From the NCBI RefSeq assembly GCF_001953865.1, contig NZ_MQUQ01000014.1, forward strand, positions 289,163 to 353,162: a stretch of 64,000 nucleotides of DNA, read 5' to 3'. Positions 53,492 through 62,458 of the stretch are shown piece after piece. The notes beneath the pieces were generated by a model. It was not told the origin of the DNA and did no database searches. It saw nothing but the letters and a program-made list of their open reading frames with translations. The position numbers and the translations under genes are program-made. The DNA is from Amycolatopsis coloradensis (GTDB lineage: Bacteria; Actinomycetota; Actinomycetes; Mycobacteriales; Pseudonocardiaceae). Within the stretch, counting starts at the first letter, position 1. The number at the start of each line of letters is the position of its first letter.

Positions 53492-54778
53492 ATGACCACC
53501 ACCACGGCTAACTCTGTACCGCTGGACGTAGCGGCCATCAGGGCCGACTTCCCCATCCTGACCCGCACCGTGCGGGACGGGAAACCCTTGGTGTATCTGG
53601 ATTCCGGTGCGACGTCCCAGAAACCGGCGCAGGTGCTCGCAGCCGAGCGCCGGTTCCTCGAGACCTCGAACGCCGCGGTGCACCGCGGCGCGCATCAGCT
53701 CGCCGAGGAGGCGACCGACGCCTACGAATCCGCTCGCGTGCGGATCGCGGAATTCGTCGGCGCCTCCCCGCACGAGCTGGTGTTCACCAAGAACGCCACC
53801 GAGGGCATCAACCTCGTCGCCTACGCGATGAGCAACGCCGCCACGGCCGGTCCCGGCGCCGAACGGTTCAAGATCGGCCCCGGCGACGAAATCGTCATCA
53901 CCGAGATGGAGCACCACGCGAACCTGGTGCCTTGGCAGCAGCTCTGCCAGCGCACCGGCGCGACGCTGAAGTGGTTCTCCGTCACCGCGGACGGCCGTCT
54001 TGATCTGTCCAATGTGGACGAACTGATCACCGAGCGGACCAAGGTGCTCGCATTCACGCACCAGTCCAACGTGCTCGGCACGATCAACCCGGTCAAGTTC
54101 CTGGTGGAGAAGGCCCGCAAGGCCGGCGCGCTGGTCGTGCTGGACGCTTGCCAGTCGGTGCCGCACTTCCCCGTGGACCTCCACGACCTGGACGTCGACT
54201 TCGCCGCTTTCGCCGGGCACAAGATGGTCGGCCCGTACGGTATCGGCGTCCTCTACGGCAAGCGTGAGCTGCTCGAAGCGATGCCGCCGTTCCTGACCGG
54301 TGGCTCGATGATCGAGCTGGTCCGCATGGAGCAGACCACGTTCGCCGCGCCGCCGCAGCGGTTCGAGGCTGGCACCCCCATGACGTCGCAGGCCGTCGGC
54401 CTCGGCGCGGCCGCCGACTACTTGTCGTCGATCGGCATGGACCGGGTCGCCGCGCACGAACATGTCCTCACCGAGGCGGCGCTGGCCGGGCTCGGCGAGA
54501 TCCCCGGCGTGCGGATCATCGGTCCCACCGACATGACCGACCGCGGCGGACTGGTCTCGTTCGTCATCGACGGCGTCCACCCGCACGACTCGGGCCAGGT
54601 GCTGGACAGCCTCGGCATCGCCGTCCGCGTCGGGCACCACTGCGCGTGGCCGCTGCACCGGGCCTGCTCGGTCCCGGCGACCGTGCGCGCGTCTTTCTAC
54701 GTCTACAACACCCTGTCCGAAGTGGACGCGCTGGTGAACGGTGTGCGTGAGGCGCAGAAGTTCTTCGGGGTGGCCTGA
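53492..54778 (+). CDS. sufS: Cysteine desulfurase SufS
   Basis: 428 residues. PLP lysine K244 in AGHKMVGPYG and catalytic cysteine C384 in GHHCAWPLHR; ATEGINLVAY and the TEMEHHANLVPW region complete the group II desulfurase pattern. It takes sulfur from cysteine and passes it to SufU. Its stop overlaps the sufU ATG (TGATG). Confidence 0.98.
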   Translation: MTTTTANSVPLDVAAIRADFPILTRTVRDGKPLVYLDSGATSQKPAQVLAAERRFLETSNAAVHRGAHQLAEEATDAYESARVRIAEFVGASPHELVFTKNATEGINLVAYAMSNAATAGPGAERFKIGPGDEIVITEMEHHANLVPWQQLCQRTGATLKWFSVTADGRLDLSNVDELITERTKVLAFTHQSNVLGTINPVKFLVEKARKAGALVVLDACQSVPHFPVDLHDLDVDFAAFAGHKMVGPYGIGVLYGKRELLEAMPPFLTGGSMIELVRMEQTTFAAPPQRFEAGTPMTSQAVGLGAAADYLSSIGMDRVAAHEHVLTEAALAGLGEIPGVRIIGPTDMTDRGGLVSFVIDGVHPHDSGQVLDSLGIAVRVGHHCAWPLHRACSVPATVRASFYVYNTLSEVDALVNGVREAQKFFGVA

Positions 54779-55227
54779 TGAACCTCGAAAGCATGTACCA
54801 GGAGATCATCCTGGACCACTACAAGAACCCGCACGGCCGCGGTCTGCGCGAGCCGTTCGACGGCGAGTCGTTCCAGGTCAACCCGACCTGCGGCGACGAG
54901 GTGACCTTACGGGTGAAGGTCGACGACGGGAAGGTCGCCGACATCTCCTACGAGGGACAAGGTTGCTCGATCAGCCAGGCGTCCACGTCGGTCTTGACGG
55001 ATCTCGTCGTCGGGCACACCGTGGAGGAGGCGTTCACCACCATGGACGCCTTCGTCGAGCTGATGCAGGGCAAGGGTCAGATCGAGCCGGACGAGGAGGT
55101 GCTGGAGGACGGCATCGCCTTCGCCGGCGTCGCCAAGTACCCGGCCCGCGTGAAATGCGCCCTGCTCGGATGGATGGCGTTCAAGGACGCTGTCGCCCGC
55201 ACGACCAACGGAGTTGAGACGGCATGA
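54778..55227 (+). CDS. sufU: Zinc-dependent sulfurtransferase SufU
   Basis: 149 residues. Zn ligands C38, D40, C63 and C127 fit SufU, the sulfur acceptor of SufS in Gram-positive bacteria and actinobacteria. It overlaps sufS by one base and the SufT-like gene by four (ATGA). Confidence 0.97.
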   Translation: MNLESMYQEIILDHYKNPHGRGLREPFDGESFQVNPTCGDEVTLRVKVDDGKVADISYEGQGCSISQASTSVLTDLVVGHTVEEAFTTMDAFVELMQGKGQIEPDEEVLEDGIAFAGVAKYPARVKCALLGWMAFKDAVARTTNGVETA

Positions 55228-55631
55228 CCGAACAGCAGACCGAAACCCGCGAGGGGCGCACCGCCGCCGACCTCGACGCCGAGACCACCGCCGCCCCGGA
55301 CACCGCCGACGTGGCGAAGGTCGAGGACCTCGAAGAGGCGATGCGTGACGTCGTCGACCCCGAGCTGGGCATTAACGTCGTGGACCTCGGCCTGGTCTAC
55401 GACATCCGGGTCGAGGCGGACAACACCGCCACCATCGACATGACGCTGACGTCCGCGGCCTGCCCGCTGACCGACGTCATCGAAGACCAGACCGGTGCCG
55501 CGCTCGTCGGCGGCGGAACGGGACTGGTCAAGGACTTCCGGATCAACTGGGTCTGGATGCCGCCGTGGGGCCCGGAGAAGATCACCGAGGACGGCCGCGA
55601 ACAACTGCGGGCGCTCGGCTTCACCGTCTGA
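55224..55631 (+). CDS. sufT: SufT / MIP18-like (DUF59) Fe-S assembly protein
   Basis: 135 residues. A disordered N-terminus of about 35 residues precedes the MIP18 fold: EEAMRDVVDPELGINVVDLG, then TSAACPLTDVIEDQ with the conserved cysteine and NWVWMPPWGPEKITEDGREQ. It helps deliver clusters to target proteins. Last gene of the suf operon, followed by a family B palindrome. Confidence 0.94.
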   Translation: MTEQQTETREGRTAADLDAETTAAPDTADVAKVEDLEEAMRDVVDPELGINVVDLGLVYDIRVEADNTATIDMTLTSAACPLTDVIEDQTGAALVGGGTGLVKDFRINWVWMPPWGPEKITEDGREQLRALGFTV

Positions 55632-55644
55632 CCTCTGTCGCCGT

Positions 55645-55701
55645 AGTACATGAAGGCCCCCTTCCTTGCGCCTAGGTACAGGAAGGGGGCCTTCATGTAC
55701 T
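55645..55701. repeat. Family B palindrome, copy 2 (perfect 21-bp arms)
   Basis: Arms 55645-55665 and 55681-55701 are exact reverse complements around a 15-base loop. Compared with copy 1 the arms read GTACATGAAGG and CCTTCC rather than GTACGTGAAGG and CCTTCA, with matched changes on the other arm. It lies 13 bases after the sufT stop. Confidence 0.9.
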
Positions 55702-55761
55702 TCCACACGGCCACCCGATCGTATAACGACCTATACGGCGCGGCGGTGACGGCGTGCGCGT

Positions 55762-55914
55762 ATGCTGATCACTGTCGACGGGAAGCCCTTCAGCGTCCAG
55801 GTGCCGCCGGGCACCGTGTATCTCGCGGCGATCAGCGGAACAACTCCAACGACTCGCGGATCTACGCGGGGACGCCGGGTGACGGCGCCGTTCCGCTGGA
55901 CAAGGTGCTCGGGG
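55762..55914 (+). pseudogene. Frameshifted fragment of an unknown small gene
   Basis: ATG at 55762 gives MLITVDGKPFSVQVPPGTVY-LAA; one base is then missing, and another frame continues DQRNNSNDSRIYAGTPGDGA-VPLDKVLGVIGAIV into the 3' end of the antisense kinase gene. The two parts read like one protein. I do not recognise the family. It may be a remnant cut off when its neighbourhood rearranged. Confidence 0.35.
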
Positions 55915-57882
55915 TCATCGGGGCGATCGTGAGCGTTGCCCGGACCGCCGGAAAACGACGAAAAGCAGTCGCAATCCCACCAGAGCACTGACCACCAGCA
56001 GGTTGTAGCCGAACATCTGGTGCAGTGTGACGCCGGGCAGCATCTCCGGGCCGGACGCGCCCGCCAGCAGCAACACCGCCATCAGCCCGGTGGCCGCGCC
56101 GACGAACGCCAGCAGGATTTCGTGCACCAGACCGGTGACGACGTCGCGGTCGCGTTCGTCGGAGAACAGCCGGACGTTGACCGAAAGCCTGCCCTGCTCC
56201 AGCGCGTTGCCGATCCGGTCGACGCGGCGGGGCAAGCGGCGCAGCACCGGCAGGAGCGCCAGCAGTTCGTTGGTGGCGGTGGCGCGCAACGACTCCGGCC
56301 GCAGTCCGGCACCCACCTGCTCGGCGGCGTAGGCGCGGGATTCGACGACGATGTTGAATCCCGGCGCCAGCGCGGCCAGCGTTCCCTCCAAAGTGGCCAG
56401 TGCGCGGAACACCGCGGCGATCGGCGGGGGCACGCTGAGCCGGAAGTCGGCGATCACCCGGAACAGGTCGGTGAACATGTCCAGATCCGGGGCCTGCCCG
56501 TGGTTGAAATGCTTGGCCACCAAGGCACCCAGCGCCCGCTCCAGCCGCTGCTCCTCGATCTCGTCCGGCCGGTCGACGATCTCCAGCAGGCCGTCGCGCA
56601 ACGCGGCCGGGTCGCCTCGGTCGAGGGCGAGGATCAGGTTCTGCAACCCGGCGCGCAGTCCCGAGTCCAGCCGTCCGACCGAACCGAAGTCGAGCAGGCC
56701 CAGCCTGCCGTCGGTGAGCAACAGGACGTTGCCGGGATGCGGGTCGGCGTGGAAGACGCCGCTGCCCATCACCTGGCCGAGCACACACCGCAGCATCGAC
56801 CGCGCGAGCTTGGCGCGCTCCGCGGCCGGGACCTGCTCCCTGGCGGAGGCGAGTGGTTTGCCGTCGAGGCGCCGCATCACCAGGACGCGTTCGGTGGACA
56901 GTTCTTTGTGGACGGTCGGAAGCGCGACCTCCGTGCCGGGGTAGGCAGCGGCGACGGCCTCGATGTTCCTGGCCTCCGTGCGGAAATCGAGTTCCTCGAC
57001 CAGCGCGTCGGCGAACCCTTCGGCGAGGTCGACGACACCGAGCGAACGCGCCCAGTCCGCGCGCTGGTCCAGCGCGGCCGCCACCCGGCGGACGATGTCG
57101 AGGTCACGGTCGACCAGGGCCTGGACGCCGGGCCGCTGCACCTTGACGACGACGTCCTGCCCGCCGCGCAGCTTCGCCCGGTACACCTGCGCGATCGACG
57201 CGGCCGCGATCGGCTCCGGGTCGAACTCGGCGAAGATCTCGTCCGGGTCGCCGCCCAGTTCCTCCCGGAGCACGGTGGCGATCTCGTCGGCGTCGGCGAA
57301 GGCGACCTGGTCCTGGAGTTTGCTCAGCTCGTCGATGAACACCGGCGGGAGCAGATCGGACCGCGTCGAGAGCAGCTGGCCGAGTTTCACGAACGTCACG
57401 CCGCCCTCTTCCAGCGCGCGCCGCAGCGATCGCGCCAGTTTGGCGTGCCGGACCTGGGCGAGGCCGGGTTCGCGGCGGCCGGTGAGGTAGCGGCCGAGGC
57501 CGTGCTTGATCGCGATCCGGGTGATCTGCGAGTAGCGCCGCGTCCGGGCAGCGCGACGGCGCAGGGACCGGATCCGGCCGATCAGCCCGAGTCCGGAGCC
57601 CGCCGGCAGGACGAACTCCGCGACGAACAGGAAGATCAGCGTTGCCAGGAAGGCGCCGCCCGCCACCGGGATGACCAGCCCGGCGAAGGCACCGCCGCTC
57701 GTGTACATCGGCGTGGGGAACGCGCTGAGGATGCCGCCCGCGACGAGCCAGCCGAAACCGGCGGCGCAGAACGCGCGGACCACGCCGACCCGCACCCCCA
57801 GCACGCGGCGGGCGGCGACCACGAGCGGCCACAGCATCAGCGCGTAGACGGGCAGGGTGAGCAGGCCGAGCACCAGGTTCAT
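55915..57882 (-). CDS. ABC1/AarF/UbiB family atypical kinase
   Basis: 655 residues. Three N-terminal membrane helices (to about 105), then the UbiB kinase-like domain: EEGGVTFVKLGQLLSTRSDL (KxGQ motif), SIAQVYRAKLRGGQDVVVKV, FHADPHPGNVLLLTDGRLGL and LDFGSVGRL. Two C-terminal membrane helices end it. Family members act on lipids or quinones with ATPase activity; the partner here is unknown. Confidence 0.93.
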   Translation of the reverse strand: MNLVLGLLTLPVYALMLWPLVVAARRVLGVRVGVVRAFCAAGFGWLVAGGILSAFPTPMYTSGGAFAGLVIPVAGGAFLATLIFLFVAEFVLPAGSGLGLIGRIRSLRRRAARTRRYSQITRIAIKHGLGRYLTGRREPGLAQVRHAKLARSLRRALEEGGVTFVKLGQLLSTRSDLLPPVFIDELSKLQDQVAFADADEIATVLREELGGDPDEIFAEFDPEPIAAASIAQVYRAKLRGGQDVVVKVQRPGVQALVDRDLDIVRRVAAALDQRADWARSLGVVDLAEGFADALVEELDFRTEARNIEAVAAAYPGTEVALPTVHKELSTERVLVMRRLDGKPLASAREQVPAAERAKLARSMLRCVLGQVMGSGVFHADPHPGNVLLLTDGRLGLLDFGSVGRLDSGLRAGLQNLILALDRGDPAALRDGLLEIVDRPDEIEEQRLERALGALVAKHFNHGQAPDLDMFTDLFRVIADFRLSVPPPIAAVFRALATLEGTLAALAPGFNIVVESRAYAAEQVGAGLRPESLRATATNELLALLPVLRRLPRRVDRIGNALEQGRLSVNVRLFSDERDRDVVTGLVHEILLAFVGAATGLMAVLLLAGASGPEMLPGVTLHQMFGYNLLVVSALVGLRLLFVVFRRSGQRSRSPR

Positions 57883-57894
57883 GCGAAGAGGACA

Positions 57895-59112
57895 TCACGC
57901 GCAGTCCACGCGGGATTCCCGCTCCGGCGGGACGGGACTCACCCTTGAGAGGGAGCGGACCCCGAAGTTGTAGGTCGTGGTCGCCTCCCGGGGCGCGAAC
58001 AGGACACCGAGGACCGCGATCGCGGCGGCGGCGAGGAATCCGGCACGAAGGTCGATGAGGTCGCCGAGGAGGCCGATGAGCGGCGCTCCGACGGCCTGGC
58101 CGAGTGCCAGCATCAGGAAGGACACGCCGACACCGAACGCGGGCGCCGTCGGATAGGCCCTGGTGCCCCAGAGGATCAGCACTCCGGTCAGTCCGATGTA
58201 GACGGCGCCGAAGAGCGCCGCCGCGATGATGAGCGCCGGGAGCGACCGGGTGGCGAGGGCGAACAGCGCGGTGGCGACGGCGAACAGGACCATCCCCGCC
58301 GACCAGGCCCGGCGCAGCCCGGCCCGCGAGGTCAGCTCGGCGGTGAACGCGCCGGCCAGGCCGACGGCGCCGAGGACGATCCACACCACCGTCGAGGCCG
58401 TCTCGCTGAGACCGCCGACGCTCACCGCGATGTCCCGGCCGAACGTCCAGATCGCCGCGCTGGCCAGGCCGAGCGTCGCGGCGGCGGGCAGCAGCCGTCC
58501 GGTGGCGGGCGGGAGCAGTGGTGACGGCAGACCGCTCTTCCGGTCTTCCTTGACGGCGGGCACGACCCGGGCGATCCACAGCGTCACCAGCGCCGACGCC
58601 GCCGCGAAGGCCCACCAGGCCAGCCGCCAGTCGCCGATCGCGAGCAGGGAGACCGGGCCGGAGATCAGCACCCCGAGTCCGGTTCCGGCGTTCACCACGG
58701 ACTGGGCGCGGTCACGGCGGGTCACGCGGACGACACGGGAGACGGCGTCCGCGAGCGACGGCGAGGCCAGTCCGGTGCTGGCTCCGGCCAGGACGACGCC
58801 GAGCGCGAGGACGGCGGCGTTCGGTGCGGCCGCGATCAGCGCGGTCCCCGCGGTGGCGGTCGCCCCGGCGGCGAGCGCGCCCGTCCGCGCGCCCCAGCGG
58901 CTCGTGACGGCGGTCGAGACGATGACCGCGAGGCAATACGCGACGTAACTGCCCGCGGCGATGGCCCCGAGTGTGCCGCCGTCGAGGGCGAACTCCGCCC
59001 GGAGAGTGGGCGCGAACAGGCCGTACGCGTACCTCGCCAGTCCGTAGGAGACCGCGATCAGCGACAACCCGGCCGCGGTGAGCGTCAGCTCGCGTTTGTA
59101 CGAAGAAACCAT
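57895..59112 (-). CDS. MFS transporter
   Basis: 405 residues, twelve membrane helices; SRWGARTGALAAG is the loop 2-3 motif A region. It resembles drug or sugar efflux carriers of the YbfB/YjiJ type. It faces a TetR gene across two copies of a GTATACCG-type operator, so it is probably an inducible exporter; substrate unknown. Confidence 0.9.
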   Translation of the reverse strand: MVSSYKRELTLTAAGLSLIAVSYGLARYAYGLFAPTLRAEFALDGGTLGAIAAGSYVAYCLAVIVSTAVTSRWGARTGALAAGATATAGTALIAAAPNAAVLALGVVLAGASTGLASPSLADAVSRVVRVTRRDRAQSVVNAGTGLGVLISGPVSLLAIGDWRLAWWAFAAASALVTLWIARVVPAVKEDRKSGLPSPLLPPATGRLLPAAATLGLASAAIWTFGRDIAVSVGGLSETASTVVWIVLGAVGLAGAFTAELTSRAGLRRAWSAGMVLFAVATALFALATRSLPALIIAAALFGAVYIGLTGVLILWGTRAYPTAPAFGVGVSFLMLALGQAVGAPLIGLLGDLIDLRAGFLAAAAIAVLGVLFAPREATTTYNFGVRSLSRVSPVPPERESRVDCA

Positions 59113-59128
59113 CAGCTGTCCTCCAGGT

Positions 59129-59146
59129 GTATACCGGTCGGTATAC
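59129..59146. promoter_or_regulatory. TetR operator, full palindrome
   Basis: GTATACCGGTCGGTATAC has perfect 8-bp arms (GTATACCG/CGGTATAC) around GT, 17 bases upstream of the MFS start. It matches the short palindromes bound by TetR repressors. A related half-site lies at 59181-59193. Confidence 0.75.
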
Positions 59147-59180
59147 CCAGGGAGTGTTCCCGCATTTCGCGCTCAGGTCA

Positions 59181-59193
59181 ACCGATCGGTATA
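59181..59193. promoter_or_regulatory. TetR operator, second (partial) copy
   Basis: ACCGATCGGTATA shares CGGTATA and the ACCG-N2-CGGT centre with the full operator 50 bp away. It sits 9 bases before the TetR ATG (59202), so it would autoregulate the repressor. Confidence 0.6.
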
Positions 59194-59201
59194 GTCAAGG
59201 C

Positions 59202-59771
59202 ATGCTGACACCGGCCGGCGAGCGCGTCCTGAGCGCGGCGAGCACGTTGTTCTACCGAGACGGCCTGAACGCCGTGGGTGTCGCGGCCATCGCCGAGGCC
59301 GCGGGCGTCACGAAGAAGACGCTGTACGCGTGCTTCGGGTCGAAGACGGACCTCACTGTCGCGTACCTGCGAAGCCGTCACGACGTCTGGTGGGCGTACC
59401 TGGAACAGCGGCTGGCGGAGGCCGACGCGCCTCGGGCGCTGACGGTCTTCGACGCCTACGTCGAGCACCCGAAGCTCGGGAGCGACCGCGGATGCGCGTT
59501 CCTCAACGCGGCCGCCGAACTGCCCGCGGGGCATCCCGGGCTCGACGTGATCCGGCGGCACAAGGCCGCGGTGCGGGCGAAGTTCACGGAACTCCTCCGT
59601 GAGGACGTCCCGGGCGCCGCCGATCCGGAGCGGCTCGCGGAGCAGCTCTTCCTCCTGCTGGAGGGCGCCGTCGCGCACACCGGTATCGACGGGGACGCGC
59701 ATCGGGTCACGCTCGCGAGGGAGATCGCGGAGATACTGCTGAGGGATCCGCGCGGATCCGGCACACGCTAG
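59202..59771 (+). CDS. TetR/AcrR family transcriptional regulator
   Basis: 189 residues from ATG at 59202 (AAGG 4 bases upstream); a longer frame from 59127 would run through the operators. The helix-turn-helix is at about 10-55 (LNAVGVAAIAEAAGVTKKTL, then YACFGSKTDL). It probably represses the divergent MFS gene and itself; the two-component genes follow within 9 bases. Confidence 0.93.
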   Translation: MLTPAGERVLSAASTLFYRDGLNAVGVAAIAEAAGVTKKTLYACFGSKTDLTVAYLRSRHDVWWAYLEQRLAEADAPRALTVFDAYVEHPKLGSDRGCAFLNAAAELPAGHPGLDVIRRHKAAVRAKFTELLREDVPGAADPERLAEQLFLLLEGAVAHTGIDGDAHRVTLAREIAEILLRDPRGSGTR

Positions 59772-59780
59772 AAAGAGCGC

Positions 59781-61010
59781 ATGCGACTTTTCGGCCCGCT
59801 CGTGGACCGGGCGACCTACCGGCGGTGGGTGTACTTCATCCTCGGTGGCGCACTGAGTGTGCCGTATATCCTCTTCGCCGCCATCGTGGTGCCGTCGCTG
59901 CTGCCCCTCGTCGTGACGGTGGAGCGCGGTGTCGTCATCGCGACGATCACCCTCGTCCTGGTGATCATCGCGTCGTCGTTCATCCCCGCCGTCCGGGTGC
60001 TGGAGGGCGCGGCCGTGCGGGAACTGCTGGACGATCCTGTACCGGGAGTGACGTTCGGGCCCGCGGCGAGCTGGCCCGTCCGGCTGCGGTCGACGGCGAT
60101 GTTCCTGCTGCACGTGAGCACCGGCTGTGTCGTCAGCCTGGCGAGCCTGTTCGTCCCGGTCGCGTTCGGGTTCACCGTCGCGGCTCCGTTCTCCGGCCGG
60201 ATCGCACTGTCCACGGAAGACCCGATCGAGGTGCCGAAGGGCTGGGCGAGCGCGTGGATCCCGCTGGTCTTCCTGCTCGGCGTCGTCGCGCTGGCGTACG
60301 TCGTGTGGGGAGCGGGTGTGGTGCTGACCCGGGCCGCCCGGAGTCTGCTGGGTGTCTCGGCCGCCGAACGGATCGCCCAGCTGGAGAAGCGCACCGAACA
60401 GCTCGCCGAACGCAACCGGCTGGCGCGGGAACTGCACGACTCGGTGGGGCACGCGCTGAGTGTCGTGACCATCCAGGCCGGGGCGGCGCGCCGAACCCTT
60501 CGGACCGATCCGGACTTCACCGAACAGGCGCTCACCGCGATCGAGGACTCCGCCCGCGCCGCGTTGGACGACCTCGACCATGTGCTGGGCCTGCTGCGGG
60601 AGGAGGCCTCGTCTCGGGCGCCGCAGTCGGGGCTGGCGGAGCTGTCCGCACTGGTCGAGGCCACGCGAAGGGCGGGTGCCGAGGTGACGGCGGACGTGCG
60701 GGGCGAACCGGCGACGGTGCCGCCGGTCGTTTCGCGCGAGGCGTACCGGATCCTGCAGGAATGCCTGACGAACGCGTTGCGGCACGCCGGTAAGGTGCCG
60801 GTGACGGTGCTCGTCGACGCCGGTTCGGAGCTGTTGCGGCTGCGGGTGTCGAACCCGCTGGGCACCGCGGCCCCGTCGCGGGACGGGGGCGGCCGGGGGC
60901 TGCGGGGGATGGCGGAACGGGTGGACGTGCTCGGCGGCACGATCACCGCGGGCCGCGCGGACGGATTCTGGAAGGTCGAGGTGGCGGTGCCATGGGGGAA
61001 ACGGCGATGA
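59781..61010 (+). CDS. Sensor histidine kinase (HisKA_3 class)
   Basis: 409 residues. Four membrane helices in the first 185 residues, a short coiled coil, phosphoacceptor H219 in ARELHDSVGHALSVV, and an HATPase_c domain (LQECLTNALRHAGKVPVTVL, GGGRGLRGMAERVDVLGG). Pairs with the response regulator that overlaps its stop. Signal unknown. Confidence 0.94.
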   Translation: MRLFGPLVDRATYRRWVYFILGGALSVPYILFAAIVVPSLLPLVVTVERGVVIATITLVLVIIASSFIPAVRVLEGAAVRELLDDPVPGVTFGPAASWPVRLRSTAMFLLHVSTGCVVSLASLFVPVAFGFTVAAPFSGRIALSTEDPIEVPKGWASAWIPLVFLLGVVALAYVVWGAGVVLTRAARSLLGVSAAERIAQLEKRTEQLAERNRLARELHDSVGHALSVVTIQAGAARRTLRTDPDFTEQALTAIEDSARAALDDLDHVLGLLREEASSRAPQSGLAELSALVEATRRAGAEVTADVRGEPATVPPVVSREAYRILQECLTNALRHAGKVPVTVLVDAGSELLRLRVSNPLGTAAPSRDGGGRGLRGMAERVDVLGGTITAGRADGFWKVEVAVPWGKRR

Positions 61011-61660
61011 GCACGAAGGTGCTGCTGGTCGACGACGAACAGCTGATCCGGGCCGGGCTGCGGGCGATCGTCGCTTCCGAGCCCGATCTGGAGGTCGTCG
61101 GCGAGGCAGCCGACGGTGCCGAGGTGCCGGGTATGGTCTCGCGGTTCCGGCCCGACGTCGTGCTGATGGACGTCCGGATGCCCTCGATCGACGGGATCCG
61201 CGCGACCACTCACCTGATGTCTACTATGGACAATCCGCCGAAGGTGATCGTGGTGACCACCTTCGAAAACGACGACTACGTCTACGACGCCCTGCTCGCC
61301 GGTGCGAGCGGCTTCCTGCTGAAACGGGCCCGGCCCGAGGAGATCGTCGCGGCGATCCGGACCGTGGCGTCGGGGGAGTCCCTGCTGTTCCCGGCCGCGA
61401 TCCGGCGGCTGGCCGCGCGGCAGGCGAACCGGGGCCCGCAGGACGGTCTCGCCGGCGCCGGGCTCACCGAACGCGAACGCGAGGTGCTGCGGCTGATGGC
61501 CGGTGGACTGTCCAATGTGGAGATCGCGGGCGAGCTGTACCTCGGCGTGCAGACGGTGAAGACGCACGTGGGGAACGTGCTGGCGAAACTCGGCGCGAGG
61601 GACCGGACACAAGCGGTGATCAAGGCGTACGACACCGGATTCGTCACACCGGCGGGCTGA
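61007..61660 (+). CDS. NarL/LuxR-type response regulator
   Basis: 217 residues from ATG at 61007, overlapping the kinase stop (ATGA). The receiver domain has D9, D10, phosphorylation site D55 (VVLMDVRMPS) and the conserved Thr and Lys (VVTTFEND, FLLKRARPEE). The LuxR-type HTH is at about 150-210 (LTEREREVLRLMAGGLSNVE, TVKTHVGNVLAKLGARDRTQ). Targets unknown. Confidence 0.96.
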   Translation: MSTKVLLVDDEQLIRAGLRAIVASEPDLEVVGEAADGAEVPGMVSRFRPDVVLMDVRMPSIDGIRATTHLMSTMDNPPKVIVVTTFENDDYVYDALLAGASGFLLKRARPEEIVAAIRTVASGESLLFPAAIRRLAARQANRGPQDGLAGAGLTEREREVLRLMAGGLSNVEIAGELYLGVQTVKTHVGNVLAKLGARDRTQAVIKAYDTGFVTPAG

Positions 61661-61676
61661 GCGGTCCGGTGCTCAT

Positions 61677-61729
61677 GTCGCGAAAGCCACTTTCAGGACA
61701 TCAGACGTCGCGAAAGTGGCTTTCGCGAC
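61677..61729. repeat. Family C palindromic repeat, copy 2
   Basis: GTCGCGAAAGCCACTTTC (61677-61694) pairs perfectly with the arm at 61712-61729. The right half repeats copy 1 (1951-1973) exactly over GTCGCGAAAGTGGCTTTCGC-GAC. It follows the response regulator stop by 16 bases and lies before the convergent cysNC remnant. Confidence 0.85.
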
Positions 61730-61802
61730 ACGCCACTCAGGGCCCCCAGAAGACTTGCGAACCACTGAGGCGTCCTGCCCAGGCGAGTAGACCAGCACAG
61801 CG

Positions 61803-62458
61803 TCAGTCGAGGGCGGCGAGGATCAGCGCGGCCATCGAAGCGGGATCCCCGTTCTCCGGGCGCAGCACCAGATTCGGGGTCTCGGGGCGTTCGTAGGGAG
61901 CGTCCACCCCGGTGAACCCGGTGATCTCACCCGCCCTCGCCTTCGCGTACATCCCCTTGGGGTCGCGGTCTTCGCAGACCTCGAGCGGGGTGTCGACGAA
62001 GACCTCCAGAAACGGCAGTCCGGTTGACGCACAACACCAGGTGCGGAATTCCGAGGAGGCTCGCCAGGAACGCGTGCCGCCGAGACTGTTCGAGCACGCC
62101 TTTGCGGGCGTCGATCAGGACCAGCGCGAGGTCCGCCGTGGACGCCCCGGTGACCATGTTCCGGGTGTACTGCACGTGCCCCGGGGTGTCGGCGATGATG
62201 AACTTCCGTTTGGGGGTCGCGAAATACCGGTGTGCGACATCGATGGTGATGCCCTGCTCGCGTTCCGCGCGCAGGCCGTCGGTCAGCAGCGCGAGATTCG
62301 GGTACGCCTCGCCGCGGGCGCGGCTGGTGCGTTCAATGGCTTCGAGCTGGTCGGTGAACACCGTCTTCGAATCGAACAGCAGACGGCCGATCAGCGTCGA
62401 CTTCCCGTCGTCGACACCGCCCGCGGTCGCGAGGCGGACCAGTTGCGAAGCGCCCATC
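61803..62458 (-). pseudogene. cysNC: cysNC: ATP sulfurylase large subunit / APS kinase, internally deleted
   Basis: From ATG at 62458 the first about 143 residues are normal CysN: the GTPase P-loop region ATAGGVDDGKSTLIGRLLFD, GITIDVAHRYFATPKRKF, IIADTPGHVQYTRNMVTGAS and GIPHLVLCVN. At about 62030 the sequence jumps, one base out of frame, into the last 74 residues of a CysC APS kinase (GLPFLEVFVDTPLEVCEDRD, then PKGMYAKARAGEITGFTGVD, ending ILAALD at 61803). About 400 residues (about 1.2 kb) of a normal fused CysNC are missing. The open frame ends in nonsense at 61927. Neither activity can remain. Confidence 0.85.

Noticed and set aside
55650..55991. Short ORF starting inside the family B palindrome
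   Set aside because: Its first codons are the hairpin arms themselves and its end is antisense to the kinase; only the 55762-55914 part looks like former protein.
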